Shown: in pieces, positions 42,031 to 50,665 of the stretch
How the letters are laid out: the number at the start of each line of letters is the position of its first letter
Numbering within the stretch: position 1 is the first letter of the stretch
Assembly: GCA_028683955.1 (NCBI GenBank)
Contig: JAQUGR010000001.1
Location: 62,001-126,000 of the forward strand
Direction of reading: 5' to 3'
Origin: Bacillota bacterium
Lineage (GTDB): Bacteria > Bacillota > TC1
DNA: 64,000 nucleotides
Position numbers and translations under genes: made by a program
The notes under the pieces: generated by a model
What the model was told of the DNA's origin: nothing
Database searches by the model: none
What the model saw: only the letters and a program-made list of their open reading frames with translations

Positions 42031-43308
42031 ATGAGTAATAAAATAGAAACAAAATGTATTGTTGAAGGTTGGAAACCAGGAAATGGAGATCCAAGACAAT
42101 TACCGATTTATCAAAGTACTACTTTTAATTATGAAAATAGTGAAGCAATGGGTAAACTATTTGATTTGGAAGCAGAAGGGTACTTTTATACAAGATTACA
42201 AAACCCAACAAATGATGCAGTTGCTGCTAAAATATGCTCTTTAGAAGGTGGTGTAGCTGCAATGTTAACCTCATCAGGTCAAGCTGCAAATTTTTATGCT
42301 ATCTTTAATATTTGTGAAGCGGGTGATCATTTTATTGCTTCAACTTCAATATATGGTGGTTCATATAATCTATTTAATGTAACAATGAGGAAAATGGGGA
42401 TAGAGTGCACCTTTGTTGATCAAAATTTATCAGAAGAAGAATTAGGAAAATACTTTAAATCAAATACTAAAGCTTTGTTTGGAGAAACTATTACTAACCC
42501 TACTGTGAAAATATTAGATTTAGAAAAATTTGCAAGAGTAGCACATAAACATGGTGTTCCTTTAATTGTGGATAATACCTTTGCTACTCCAGTTAATTGC
42601 AGACCTTTTGAATGGGGGGTTGATATAGTAACTCATTCAACAACAAAGTATATGGATGGTCATGGTGTTGGTGTTGGTGGTTGTATAGTTGATAGTGGAA
42701 ATTTTAACTGGTTGGAACATAAGGAAAGATTTCCAGGTTTAACAACTCCTGATGAATCATATCATGGAATTATATATGCAGAAAAATTTGGTAAGGGTGC
42801 ATATATTACTAAGGCTACAGCTCAATTAATGAGAGATTTTGGGTCAATACAATCTCCTCAGAATGCATTTTACCTTAATATTGGACTTGAAACTTTACCA
42901 TTAAGAGTTGAGCGACATTGTAGTAATGCTTTAAAGATAGCTGGATATTTAGAGAACAATGAAAATGTTGCTTGGGTTAATTATCCAGAATTATCTAGTA
43001 ATATTGATTATAAATTAGCACTTAAATATTTACCTAATGGTAGTTGTGGAGTAGTTTCCTTTGGCTTGAAAGGGGATAAGGAAAGATCAATTAAATTTAT
43101 GGATAGTTTAAATTTAGTTTCAATAGCAACTCATGTTGCAGATAGTCGTACTTGTTTATTACATCCTGCTAGTCATACACATAGACAACTAAGTGAGCAA
43201 CAATTATTAGAAGCTGGTGTAGCACCTGATTTAATAAGGTTATCTGTTGGCATAGAAAATGTGAATGATTTGATTGCAGATTTAGATCAAGCTTTTAAAG
43301 GTTTATAA
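42031..43308 (+). CDS. metY: O-acetylhomoserine sulfhydrylase / Cys-Met metabolism PLP enzyme
   Basis: A 425-residue PLP enzyme of the Cys/Met metabolism family. The start region QSTTFNYENSEAMGKLF and YFYTRLQNPTNDAVA are typical. The PLP-binding Lys lies in THSTTKYMDGHG near residue 210, and the Asp that holds the ring is in LIVDNTFATP near 190. The C-terminal TRTCLLHPASHTHRQLSEQQ block suits O-acetylhomoserine aminocarboxypropyltransferase. A methionine gamma-lyase activity cannot be excluded. GGAGGG precedes the ATG. Confidence 0.88.
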   Translation: MSNKIETKCIVEGWKPGNGDPRQLPIYQSTTFNYENSEAMGKLFDLEAEGYFYTRLQNPTNDAVAAKICSLEGGVAAMLTSSGQAANFYAIFNICEAGDHFIASTSIYGGSYNLFNVTMRKMGIECTFVDQNLSEEELGKYFKSNTKALFGETITNPTVKILDLEKFARVAHKHGVPLIVDNTFATPVNCRPFEWGVDIVTHSTTKYMDGHGVGVGGCIVDSGNFNWLEHKERFPGLTTPDESYHGIIYAEKFGKGAYITKATAQLMRDFGSIQSPQNAFYLNIGLETLPLRVERHCSNALKIAGYLENNENVAWVNYPELSSNIDYKLALKYLPNGSCGVVSFGLKGDKERSIKFMDSLNLVSIATHVADSRTCLLHPASHTHRQLSEQQLLEAGVAPDLIRLSVGIENVNDLIADLDQAFKGL

Positions 43309-43320
43309 AATATAAGCATA

Positions 43321-43357
43321 AAAAAACATCTAGTTTTAAAAAACTAGATGTTTTTAA
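43321..43357 (+). terminator. bidirectional intrinsic terminator
   Basis: AAAAAACATCTAGTTTT and AAACTAGATGTTTTT form a long A/T-flanked stem between the convergent metY and GGDEF genes. Confidence 0.9.
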
Positions 43358-43358
43358 T

Positions 43359-44228
43359 TTATGCTTTATAGGAATTCTTACCATTTCTTTTAGCTTCATA
43401 TAATTTTTTATCAGCATTATTTATAAATTCATCAAGACTGGATTCTTTGTCTATTGTCGTAACACCTATACTAAGAGTAATATATATATAATCATCATTA
43501 TTTGTTTTTATGCCAGATTGGGAAATGGTTTTGATTATTCTTTTAGCTACTCCTATTGCTGATAACTTATCAGTATTGATCAAACCAATTAGAAATTCAT
43601 CACCACCATAACGACCAAAGATATCAGGAGTTCTAAGCTCGCTTTTTATTAAACTTGCAATTGATGAAAGAACTTTATCACCATTTAAATGACCGTAGTT
43701 ATCATTAATAGTTTTAAAATTATCAATATCAATCATAAGTAATGATAAAGGGGAAGGATTCAATTTAATATTATTAAATACTTCTGATAACAATTGCATT
43801 GAATACTGTCTATTGTATGTGTTGCATAATGAATCAATTTGGGCCATTTTTTTAAGTAATTGTCCTTCTATTTTTTCAGTAACATCCATGCAACTACCAA
43901 CAAAGCCTAGAAATTCTCCATTATCGCTATAGAATGGAGTTCCCCGGTCATTTATCCATCTATACTGACCATCAAATCTTTTGAGTCGGTAATCCATTTC
44001 AAATTTTTGTTGTTTGTTAAAATTATCCGTATATATTTTTACACATCTATCAAAATCATCTGGGTGAACTCCCTGTGCCCAACCAAAACCAAGTTCATCT
44101 TCAAGAGATCTACCAGTAAAATCAAGCCAAGTCTTATTGAAATAATCACATTCTGTTGAGAGGTTTGATCTCCATATCAAGTTAGGTGAGAACTCAAGAA
44201 TTTGACGGTATTGTTCTAAATCCATCAT
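43359..44228 (-). CDS. PAS-GGDEF diguanylate cyclase
   Basis: A 289-residue soluble protein. The PAS domain covers residues 5-125 (HPDDFDRCVKIY, then YRWINDRGTPFYSDNGEFLG, VTEKIEGQ). The GGDEF domain covers 130-288 with the intact active site RYGGDEFLI near residue 205 and an inhibitory I-site RTPD five residues before GGDEF. It should make c-di-GMP and be product-inhibited. Its counterpart, an HD-GYP regulator, lies 7 kb upstream. GGAGGTGG lies upstream of the ATG pair. Confidence 0.93.
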   Translation of the reverse strand: MMDLEQYRQILEFSPNLIWRSNLSTECDYFNKTWLDFTGRSLEDELGFGWAQGVHPDDFDRCVKIYTDNFNKQQKFEMDYRLKRFDGQYRWINDRGTPFYSDNGEFLGFVGSCMDVTEKIEGQLLKKMAQIDSLCNTYNRQYSMQLLSEVFNNIKLNPSPLSLLMIDIDNFKTINDNYGHLNGDKVLSSIASLIKSELRTPDIFGRYGGDEFLIGLINTDKLSAIGVAKRIIKTISQSGIKTNNDDYIYITLSIGVTTIDKESSLDEFINNADKKLYEAKRNGKNSYKA

Positions 44229-44312
44229 AAAAGTCCACCTCCTTTGTTTTATATTTGTATCATATAGCTTATCAAGATTATACAGCCAATTAATTAAGAA
44301 AACAATAGAAAC

Positions 44313-44347
44313 TTCATAAACCTTAAATATTAACTAAGGTTTATGAA
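44313..44347. promoter_or_regulatory. 13-bp perfect dyad before the decayed SDR gene
   Basis: TTCATAAACCTTA and TAAGGTTTATGAA are exact inverted repeats separated by nine bases. No T-run follows. It lies just upstream of the broken dehydrogenase and looks like a dimeric repressor operator, possibly orphaned. Confidence 0.5.
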
Positions 44348-44349
44348 AG

Positions 44350-44935
44350 GTTGTGTTAAGTAACTTACAAGAATTATGGGATGTTTCAAAAGAAATGGTC
44401 TAATATTGATCTTTGGATTAATAATGCTAAGGTGAATGTGATGCATAATAATACATGGGAAACTTACTTATGCTATACTGATAGTGTAATTAATACTAAT
44501 ATCATGGGCATGATTTGTGGATCACAAATAGCTGTTAAAAATATGCTATCAATAGTATGGAAGGTCCTGGATCAAATAATTAGTGGCAGAATAAAACTAT
44601 ACTATATGGAACAACAAAACATGCACTTACTTATTTCATGAAAGGCTTAGCTAAAGAATTAGAAAATAGTGAGATTATTACAGGTAGATTATATCCAGGT
44701 ATGATACTGACCGATTTTATAACAAAAAAACCAGAGGGATAGAATTCAGAACATTTGTATAATAAAAATTTAAAAAAATATTGAATATTTTAGGAGATAA
44801 AACTGAAACAGTAGCAGAGTTTTTTGTACCAAGTATAATTAGTAATTGTAAAAATGATAAAAAATTGCCTGGTTAATAAATAGTAGAATAGCACTAAGAT
44901 TTATTAGTGCACCATTTAGTAAAAGAAAAATAATA
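44350..44935 (+). pseudogene. short-chain dehydrogenase/reductase, decayed
   Basis: Fragments of one SDR gene can be followed in order across frames: QELWDVSKE, a frameshift, then IDLWINNA (normally INNAG) and VINTNIMGMICGSQIA; a small deletion and shift; NSMEGPGSNN, an in-frame stop, then the catalytic YGTTKHALTYFMKGL and RLYPGMILTDFI, another stop, and a C-terminal ILGDKTETVAEFFVP ... RFISAPFSKRK. The N-terminal nucleotide-binding TGxxxGxG region is missing. The open frame at 44381-44641 is only a chance-length piece of this wreck. Confidence 0.85.
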
Positions 44936-44954
44936 TAGAGTGGAGATAATAATA

Positions 44955-45368
44955 TTGGAATATATATATAATGAGAATAGGCAAGAATTAATCGAGAAAC
45001 TTTTAAATTATAAATTAACTAAAAATGATGAGAAAGCATTAATAGAAAATTTTCTAAAGGCAAACAATATTTCTATGATAAAAGGTCTTTTTAGTAAATT
45101 AGAGCAGGATGAAAAACAAATGAAATATAAAAATAAATTCATTAGGAATATATTGTTAATTATTATTCTAACTATTGTGCTAGGTATTATGGGTTTTGGA
45201 GCTTATTATTATTTTTACTTGATATCAGGTATATCAAGTAAAGTGATTTTTGCTGTATTAGTCTTAGTATCACATATTGTACTAGTAACTGATTTAATTT
45301 TATTATTTTATAGTAATATTATCTTAAAAAATAATATTATTAATAAAATGAGAAAATATTATAATTAA
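44955..45368 (+). CDS. two-helix membrane protein, unknown
   Basis: A protein of about 137 residues. The start is taken as TTG 44955, nine bases after GGAG; a GTG five codons earlier would overlap the ribosome site. The N-terminal 70 residues are charged and helical (NRQELIEKLLNYKLT, LFSKLEQDEKQMKYKNK), followed by two hydrophobic helices (about 73-98 and 101-122). The partner downstream is 16 bases away. No family is recognised. Confidence 0.65.
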   Translation: MEYIYNENRQELIEKLLNYKLTKNDEKALIENFLKANNISMIKGLFSKLEQDEKQMKYKNKFIRNILLIIILTIVLGIMGFGAYYYFYLISGISSKVIFAVLVLVSHIVLVTDLILLFYSNIILKNNIINKMRKYYN

Positions 45369-45384
45369 AACGGAGGTGTAAATT

Positions 45385-45645
45385 ATGGAAAATGAAAATA
45401 TTGATGATCAAGAAATCGAAATAACAGAGGACAGCATCAAATTAAAGTGTAAAAAAGATAAAAACTATAATAACAAGAGCATGCATGCTTCTGGTGGAGC
45501 AGTTTATGGATTTGGATTTATAGGAGCGGTCGTTTATTTTTTTTCAACAGCTAGTGGATTTTGGATTGGTATTTTAGGTTTATTGAAGGCTATAGTCTGG
45601 CCTGCAATATTAGTTTTTGAATTGATGAAATATTTAAATCTTTAA
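45385..45645 (+). CDS. conserved small membrane protein
   Basis: An 86-residue protein. A charged N-terminal 30 residues is followed by SMHASGGAVYGFGFIGAVVYF and a second helix ending WPAILVFELMKYL. The pattern (HASGGAVYGxGxIGAxVYF ... GxLKAxVWPAxLVxE) is one I recognise from small uncharacterised proteins in many bacteria; no function is known. CGGAGGTG precedes the ATG. It shares a transcript with the upstream small membrane protein, and a terminator follows. Confidence 0.8.
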   Translation: MENENIDDQEIEITEDSIKLKCKKDKNYNNKSMHASGGAVYGFGFIGAVVYFFSTASGFWIGILGLLKAIVWPAILVFELMKYLNL

Positions 45646-45662
45646 AATTAATAATATAAAAC

Positions 45663-45690
45663 AAAACCACTTTCGGGTGGTTTTATTTTA
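45663..45690 (+). terminator. intrinsic terminator
   Basis: AAAACCAC and GTGGTTTT pair over six bases, followed by ATTTTAT. Confidence 0.85.
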
Positions 45691-45755
45691 TAATAATAGA
45701 AAATATTGACTATAAAACTTTCATATTATATAATTGTGGAAAAGGGAGGCGTTCA

Positions 45756-47123
45756 ATGAAAGGTGTAGATTTATTAGTAATTAATGCAAATCTTATTACA
45801 ATGAATGGTAGCAGGGAAATTTTTAAAGATTATGGAATTGCTATATTGGGGGATACCATAATTGATATTAAAAACACAGAAGACATATTAGAAAATTATA
45901 AAAGTGAAAAAGTTCTTGATGCTAAAGGAAAATTCATATTTCCTGGTATGATAAATACTCATGATCATCTTTTTCAAGTATTATTTAAAGGTATAGGGAA
46001 GGAAAAAGCCTTGATAAAATGGCTAGCTGATGCAATTCAAAAGCCATTTTTTAATATTTCGAACGAGGATATATATTTGGCTGCAATGATTGGAAGTATA
46101 GAACAGATTAAATCTGGTGTTACTACAATTGTTGATTATCAATATGCTCATGGCAGACCATTTCTAAGCGATTCAGTTTGTCAAGTTTGGGAAGACTTGG
46201 GAATGAGGGGGATATTGGCTAGAGGTTATACAGATTCTTGTGATTTCCCTAAATATAGTGGTAATGAAATTGTAGAAACTGAAGAAGATTTCTTTGATGA
46301 TGTTAGAAGATTACATAAAAAGTATAAAAATAATGCTAATATTGATATAGCTTTAGCACCTGGAATAATATGGGTAATGACAGAAGATGGGTTTAAAAAA
46401 TGTGCTAGTCTAGCAAAAGAACTTGATACATTTAACACTATTCATACACTTGAAACAGAAGAAGATAATGCCTACTCTATGGAAAAATTTGGCATGTCTA
46501 CTATTGATTTTTATGAAAAGACAGGAATACTATCATCAAAGTTCTTAGCTGTTCATTGTGCACAAATCAATAAAGAAGAAATTAAAAAATTGAAAAAATA
46601 TGATGTTAGAGTATCTTATAATGCTATATCAAACATGCTTATTGGTTACCAAACTCTACCAGTCAAAGACTTGCTTGAAGAAGGTTTAGTAGTAGGATTA
46701 GCCACTGATGGAGCAGCTTCTAATGATAATCAAAATATGCTAGAAGTATTGAAAATTTCACCTTTATGGCAAAAGGCTTTTTACAGAGATCCATCTGTAA
46801 TTCCTGCATTAAAAGTAGTTGAAATGGCAACAATTGACGGAGCTGATGCGATATATAAAAAAGATGAAATAGGATCACTCGAAGTTGGTAAGAAAGCTGA
46901 TTTCTTTATTTATAATCATATGAAAGCAAATACTGTTCCACTATATGATCCAATTGTGAGTTTAGTTTATAGTGCTGATGAAAACAATATTGAGACAACA
47001 GTAATTGGTGGAAAAATTGTAATGGAAAATGGAAAAATTCCAGGTGTGAATGAAGAAGAATTATATGCGAAAATTCAAATTGCAGCCGAAAAGCTCTGGG
47101 AAAGATCAAATATAAAAAAATAA
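45756..47123 (+). CDS. amidohydrolase of the chlorohydrolase/deaminase group
   Basis: A 455-residue metal-dependent hydrolase (TrzA/AtzB/SsnA-like). The first metal site is INTHDHLFQVL near residue 67, then NTIHTLETEED near 228, FLAVHCAQ near 265 and LATDGAASNDNQNML near 310, the usual H-x-H, H, H, D set for a mononuclear deaminase. The end GSLEVGKKADFFIY is typical. Likely substrates are cyclic amidines or purine-like compounds. It is followed by a convergent XRE-cupin regulator, which may control it. Confidence 0.85.
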   Translation: MKGVDLLVINANLITMNGSREIFKDYGIAILGDTIIDIKNTEDILENYKSEKVLDAKGKFIFPGMINTHDHLFQVLFKGIGKEKALIKWLADAIQKPFFNISNEDIYLAAMIGSIEQIKSGVTTIVDYQYAHGRPFLSDSVCQVWEDLGMRGILARGYTDSCDFPKYSGNEIVETEEDFFDDVRRLHKKYKNNANIDIALAPGIIWVMTEDGFKKCASLAKELDTFNTIHTLETEEDNAYSMEKFGMSTIDFYEKTGILSSKFLAVHCAQINKEEIKKLKKYDVRVSYNAISNMLIGYQTLPVKDLLEEGLVVGLATDGAASNDNQNMLEVLKISPLWQKAFYRDPSVIPALKVVEMATIDGADAIYKKDEIGSLEVGKKADFFIYNHMKANTVPLYDPIVSLVYSADENNIETTVIGGKIVMENGKIPGVNEEELYAKIQIAAEKLWERSNIKK

Positions 47124-47129
47124 AACTGA

Positions 47130-47675
47130 TTAATTTTCAATTAAAGGTTTAAGTGCAAACCAATAAGTTACACATTTTATAGTTGATGCATTTTTGAAAG
47201 TATGAGGGGTATTGCCTGGGATAAATAGAAGATCATCTTTCTCTGCGATAAATGTTTCATCGTAAAGATAAAGTTCCAAGGAACCCTCTGTGACAATAAC
47301 AATATTATCTTCAGGTAAGCCAATAGATGATTCATTAGTTTTGCAATTTTCATCTATAGTTATGCAAACACATTTAAAGGGTTGACTTCCATAAGTAGCT
47401 AGTTCGTAGAGAATACCGGATTTTAATTTTAGAATTTCTTCAAAATCATTTCTTTTGGTTAGAGTTTTTGAACTGATTTTTTTCTCGGCTAGGAAATCTG
47501 TGATTGTTATATCTAAGGCATCGGTAATTGAAACAAAATTGACGAGAGTTGGGCTAGTAACGTCTCTTTCTATGTTGCTTAATAGACTTATTGATAGGTT
47601 AGTTGTTTTTGCAAGATCACTTAGGGTTATGCCTTTAGCTTTTCTTACAGATCTAAGTTTATTTCCAATTTTCAT
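47130..47675 (-). CDS. XRE-cupin transcriptional regulator
   Basis: A 181-residue regulator. The N-terminal 65 residues are a XRE helix-turn-helix (KLRSVRKAKGITLSDLAKTT, then SISLLSNIERDVTSPTL). The C-terminal 80 residues are a cupin barrel (VIVTEGSLELYLYDETF, DLLFIPGNTPHTFKN). This fusion usually senses a small metabolite and controls adjacent catabolic genes. It is convergent with the amidohydrolase and divergent from the flavodoxin-like gene, either of which may be its target. Confidence 0.92.
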   Translation of the reverse strand: MKIGNKLRSVRKAKGITLSDLAKTTNLSISLLSNIERDVTSPTLVNFVSITDALDITITDFLAEKKISSKTLTKRNDFEEILKLKSGILYELATYGSQPFKCVCITIDENCKTNESSIGLPEDNIVIVTEGSLELYLYDETFIAEKDDLLFIPGNTPHTFKNASTIKCVTYWFALKPLIEN

Positions 47676-47787
47676 AATTTCACCTCAAGTTTAGTTGATA
47701 TTAAATAGTACTACAGTAAGTCTAAATCAAATTGACTGTTTAAGTCAATATTAATTATATATAGAATAAAAATTAAGGAGACAGAAT

Positions 47788-48339
47788 ATGAAAATTTTAG
47801 CTTTTTTTGGAGGGGCAAGAAAAAATGGTAATACTTTAGCTATGTTAAACTATTTATTAGATCAACTTGAAGGGGAAAAAGAAATTATAAATTGTTATAG
47901 TTTAAATGTTTCACCTTGTACTGATTGTAGGTATTGTTTTAAACATAGAGCATGTAGTATAAAAGATGAAATGGTTGATATTTATAGAAAAGTCGATGAA
48001 GCGGATATAATAATATTTGCAGCTCCAACATATTTCTTTGGTATACCAGGGAAAATGAAGGTTATGATTGATAGATTTCAAATGTATTGGTCAGGAGTAA
48101 AAAGAGGAGATTTACCTGAAAAGTTTACTAAAAAGGGCGCATACCTAATGAGTGGTGGTGGACCTTTGTTTGATACTCAGTTTACCGGTGGTGGTCTGGA
48201 ACTATCTGAAGCATTAGTAGTAACAAATACAAAAAAAGTAGGAGCGGTACTAATGGATGATGCTGATATAGTTACGAACTTAGCACAAAGACCAGAAATT
48301 AAAGAAAAAATATTAGAAATAGCCAATTTACTAAAATAA
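47788..48339 (+). CDS. NADPH-dependent FMN reductase-type iron-sulfur flavoprotein
   Basis: A 183-residue flavodoxin-fold protein. The FMN phosphate loop is FGGARKNGNTLAML at residues 6-19. A cysteine cluster SPCTDCRYCFKHRACSIKDEM near 46-66 matches the compact CxxCxxC motif of iron-sulfur flavoproteins. AAPTYFFGIPGKMKVMIDR near 88 is the second flavin loop. It acts as an electron carrier or reductase in anaerobic metabolism. AAGGAGACAG precedes the ATG. Confidence 0.88.
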   Translation: MKILAFFGGARKNGNTLAMLNYLLDQLEGEKEIINCYSLNVSPCTDCRYCFKHRACSIKDEMVDIYRKVDEADIIIFAAPTYFFGIPGKMKVMIDRFQMYWSGVKRGDLPEKFTKKGAYLMSGGGPLFDTQFTGGGLELSEALVVTNTKKVGAVLMDDADIVTNLAQRPEIKEKILEIANLLK

Positions 48340-48403
48340 AAAAACTTATAATATTATGTTTTATATCTAGTATTATAAAAACAGTTTACAACAGGAGTTT
48401 ATA

Positions 48404-48571
48404 ATGGTAATATTAATATATAATATACGATTATTCAAGCTTGGGGGAGTTGTGATTGTTATGTGGAAAGCTGTAGTACTTGGTATTACTGTTGGAATTA
48501 TTGTAGGTGGATTTTTAATATATACATTTTGGTACATAGCTTGTGATATAATGCCGGTAATTATTAAATAA
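48404..48571 (+). CDS. 55-residue single-helix membrane protein
   Basis: ATG 48404 follows AGGAG by six bases. The product has a central hydrophobic helix (VVLGITVGIIVGGFLIYTFW) and ends CDIMPVIIK. A second ATG at codon 20 (MWKAVV) with GGGGGAG upstream is a plausible alternative start. No family is recognised. It lies between the flavoprotein and the FMN riboswitch. Confidence 0.45.
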   Translation: MVILIYNIRLFKLGGVVIVMWKAVVLGITVGIIVGGFLIYTFWYIACDIMPVIIK

Positions 48572-48660
48572 ACTGCATGAACAATAATAATAAATAAAAA
48601 TAATAAAAGTTAGTTTGACTCAATAAAGACAATATGTTAATATAAATTTAATTGAATAAG

Positions 48661-48770
48661 AACTTCAGGGCAGGGTGAAATTCCCTACCGGTGGTAATAG
48701 TCCACGAGCCTCAAAAGGGTTGACTTGGTGTAATTCCAAGACCGACAGTAAAGTCTGGATGGGAGAAGTT
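48661..48770 (+). promoter_or_regulatory. FMN riboswitch (RFN element)
   Basis: The closing stem is AACTTC (48661-48666) with GAAGTT (48765-48770). Inside are the invariant RFN blocks AGGGCAGGGTGAAATTCCC, ACCGGTGGTAATAGTCCACGAG, and ACCGACAGTAAAGTCTGGATGGGAGAAG. With FMN bound, the downstream terminator should form and shut off the rib operon. Confidence 0.97.
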
Positions 48771-48840
48771 AAATATAGTTCATGTACTTTATATATATAA
48801 TTATATATAAAGGAAATATATGTAATTATAAAATATTTTT

Positions 48841-48870
48841 GCTCTGAAGTTTAGCTTCAGAGCTTTTTTA
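48841..48870 (+). terminator. riboswitch-controlled terminator of the rib operon
   Basis: GCTCTGAAG and CTTCAGAGC form a 9-bp stem over TTTAG, followed by six T residues, 14 bases before the ribD ATG. This is the expression platform of the FMN riboswitch. Confidence 0.92.
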
Positions 48871-48883
48871 TTGGAGGAAAAGA

Positions 48884-49999
48884 ATGGATAGGGATAAAAA
48901 GTTTATGAAAAGAGCTATTGAATTAGCGAAAAAAGGAGAGGGGAGCACAAGGCCCAACCCTTTGGTTGGAGCAGTGATTGTTAAAAATGGGGAAATAATT
49001 GGAGAAGGCTATCATCAATATTATGGTGAGAATCATGCGGAAATAGAAGCTATTAATAGCTCAAAAGAATCTGTTGTAGGTGCAACCCTATATGTAAACC
49101 TTGAACCATGCTCTCATTATGGTAAAACACCTCCTTGTGCAAATAGAATTGTAGAAGAAGGCTTTAGTAAAGTAGTGATAGGGATGATGGATCCAAATCC
49201 GAAAGTGGCTGGTAAAGGTATTGGAATATTGAAAAAAAATAATATTGAAGTAGTAGTTGGGGTACTTGAAAATGAAGCAAAACAACTAAATGAAATATTT
49301 ATTAAATATATAACTGAAAACAGACCATTTACTTATTTGAAATATGGAATGACCCTTGATGGTAAAATTGCCACTACAACAGGAGATTCTAAATGGATAA
49401 CAAATGATAAATCCAGACAAGAAGTACATAAAATAAGAAATAAAGTTGGAGCAATAATGGTGGGAATTGGAACTATATTAGCTGATGACCCAAGTCTTAA
49501 TACAAGAATTAAAAATATTAGTGGTAAATGTCATGATCCAATCAGAATAATAGTTGATAGTGAATGTAGAATACCTCCAACTGCTAAAGTGCTTCACCTC
49601 AATTCCCAATCTAAAACTATAGTAGCTGTCACCAAAAAAGCAGATCCATTAAAAATTGGAGAAGTATTAGCTACAGGAGCAGAGGTTCTGATAGTTGATC
49701 AAAAAGATGAGAGAGTGAATCTTAATAGTTTGATAAAAATACTTGGTGAGAAGGGTATTGATAGTATTTTGATTGAAGGTGGAAGTGAGTTAAGCTATAG
49801 TGTTTTAGCTGAAAGCTTAATTGATAAAGTAATGGCATTTATTTCTCCAAAGATAATAGGTGGAGCTAGAGCACCAACACCAGTTGGTGGCAAAGGAATT
49901 AATCTAATAAAAGATGCGATTGAATTAAAAAAGGTAAAAAGAAAAGTTTATGGTCAAGATATTATGATTGAAGGGTATATAAAGAAAAGGGGTGATTAA
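48884..49999 (+). CDS. ribD: bifunctional riboflavin deaminase/reductase
   Basis: A 371-residue two-domain enzyme. The deaminase (1-145) has the zinc site in ENHAEIEAI and LEPCSHYGKTPPCAN; it converts the first pyrimidine intermediate. The reductase (146-371) begins YLKYGMTLDGKIAT and contains GGSELSYSVL near 305. Both domains are complete. The first gene of the rib operon, it ends directly at the next ATG (TAAATG). GGAGG precedes the start. Confidence 0.97.
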   Translation: MDRDKKFMKRAIELAKKGEGSTRPNPLVGAVIVKNGEIIGEGYHQYYGENHAEIEAINSSKESVVGATLYVNLEPCSHYGKTPPCANRIVEEGFSKVVIGMMDPNPKVAGKGIGILKKNNIEVVVGVLENEAKQLNEIFIKYITENRPFTYLKYGMTLDGKIATTTGDSKWITNDKSRQEVHKIRNKVGAIMVGIGTILADDPSLNTRIKNISGKCHDPIRIIVDSECRIPPTAKVLHLNSQSKTIVAVTKKADPLKIGEVLATGAEVLIVDQKDERVNLNSLIKILGEKGIDSILIEGGSELSYSVLAESLIDKVMAFISPKIIGGARAPTPVGGKGINLIKDAIELKKVKRKVYGQDIMIEGYIKKRGD

Positions 50000-50650
50000 A
50001 TGTTTACGGGTCTAATAGAAGAGAAAGGTCTAGTAAAAGGATTAGTAAGAGGGGGCAAATCGGGTAAATTAAGAATTGGTTGCAGTAAAATTATCGAAGG
50101 TATAAGACTTGGCGATAGTATTAGTGTAAATGGCATTTGTCTTACAGTAACAAATTTTGATAATAATACTTTTGAAGTGGATTTCATGCCTGAAACAGGT
50201 AAGGTTACAAATATATCTTCAATTAGTATTGGGCATAGAGTTAATCTAGAAAGAGCTCTAATGGTAGGAGCTAGACTTGGAGGTCATATTGTTTCAGGTC
50301 ATGTAGATGGTATTGGCATAATTACATCCTTTAATGTTTTGGAGAATGCAACTGAGGTTAAGGTAAGAGCAGATAGTTCACTGATGAAATATATTGTTAA
50401 AAGAGGTTCAATCGCTATTGATGGAGCAAGTTTGACCGTAGTGGATTCAACTAGAGAAACTTTTGTTGTCTCGATTATACCTCACACAAAAAAAGAGACT
50501 ATTTTATTAGATAAGAAGGTTGGAGATATTGTTAATCTAGAATGTGATTCTATTGGGAAATATATTGAAAGGTTTATTGAGTTTAGGAATGTGGGAAATG
50601 AAAAAGGCACGCTTACCATGGAACTTTTAGGTAAAAATGGATTTATATAA
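50000..50650 (+). CDS. ribE: riboflavin synthase
   Basis: A 216-residue enzyme made of two similar barrel domains, as expected. It starts with the invariant MFTGLIEEKG. Domain 1 has GDSISVNGICLTV and domain 2 has GSIAIDGASLTVV, and GGHIVSGHVDGIG marks the junction. It dismutates two lumazine molecules to riboflavin. The start codon is contiguous with the ribD stop, giving strict coupling. Confidence 0.97.
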   Translation: MFTGLIEEKGLVKGLVRGGKSGKLRIGCSKIIEGIRLGDSISVNGICLTVTNFDNNTFEVDFMPETGKVTNISSISIGHRVNLERALMVGARLGGHIVSGHVDGIGIITSFNVLENATEVKVRADSSLMKYIVKRGSIAIDGASLTVVDSTRETFVVSIIPHTKKETILLDKKVGDIVNLECDSIGKYIERFIEFRNVGNEKGTLTMELLGKNGFI

Positions 50651-50665
50651 GAGAGGTGATCTGAA

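Noticed and set aside
42031-43308. SAM riboswitch or T-box expected before a MetY-type gene.
   Set aside because: The upstream 190 bases contain none of the conserved SAM-I or T-box blocks, only a short IS-like remnant and AT-rich sequence.
44381-44641. An 86-codon open frame as a real small gene.
   Set aside because: Its sequence is an internal piece of a short-chain dehydrogenase whose other parts continue in other frames around it.
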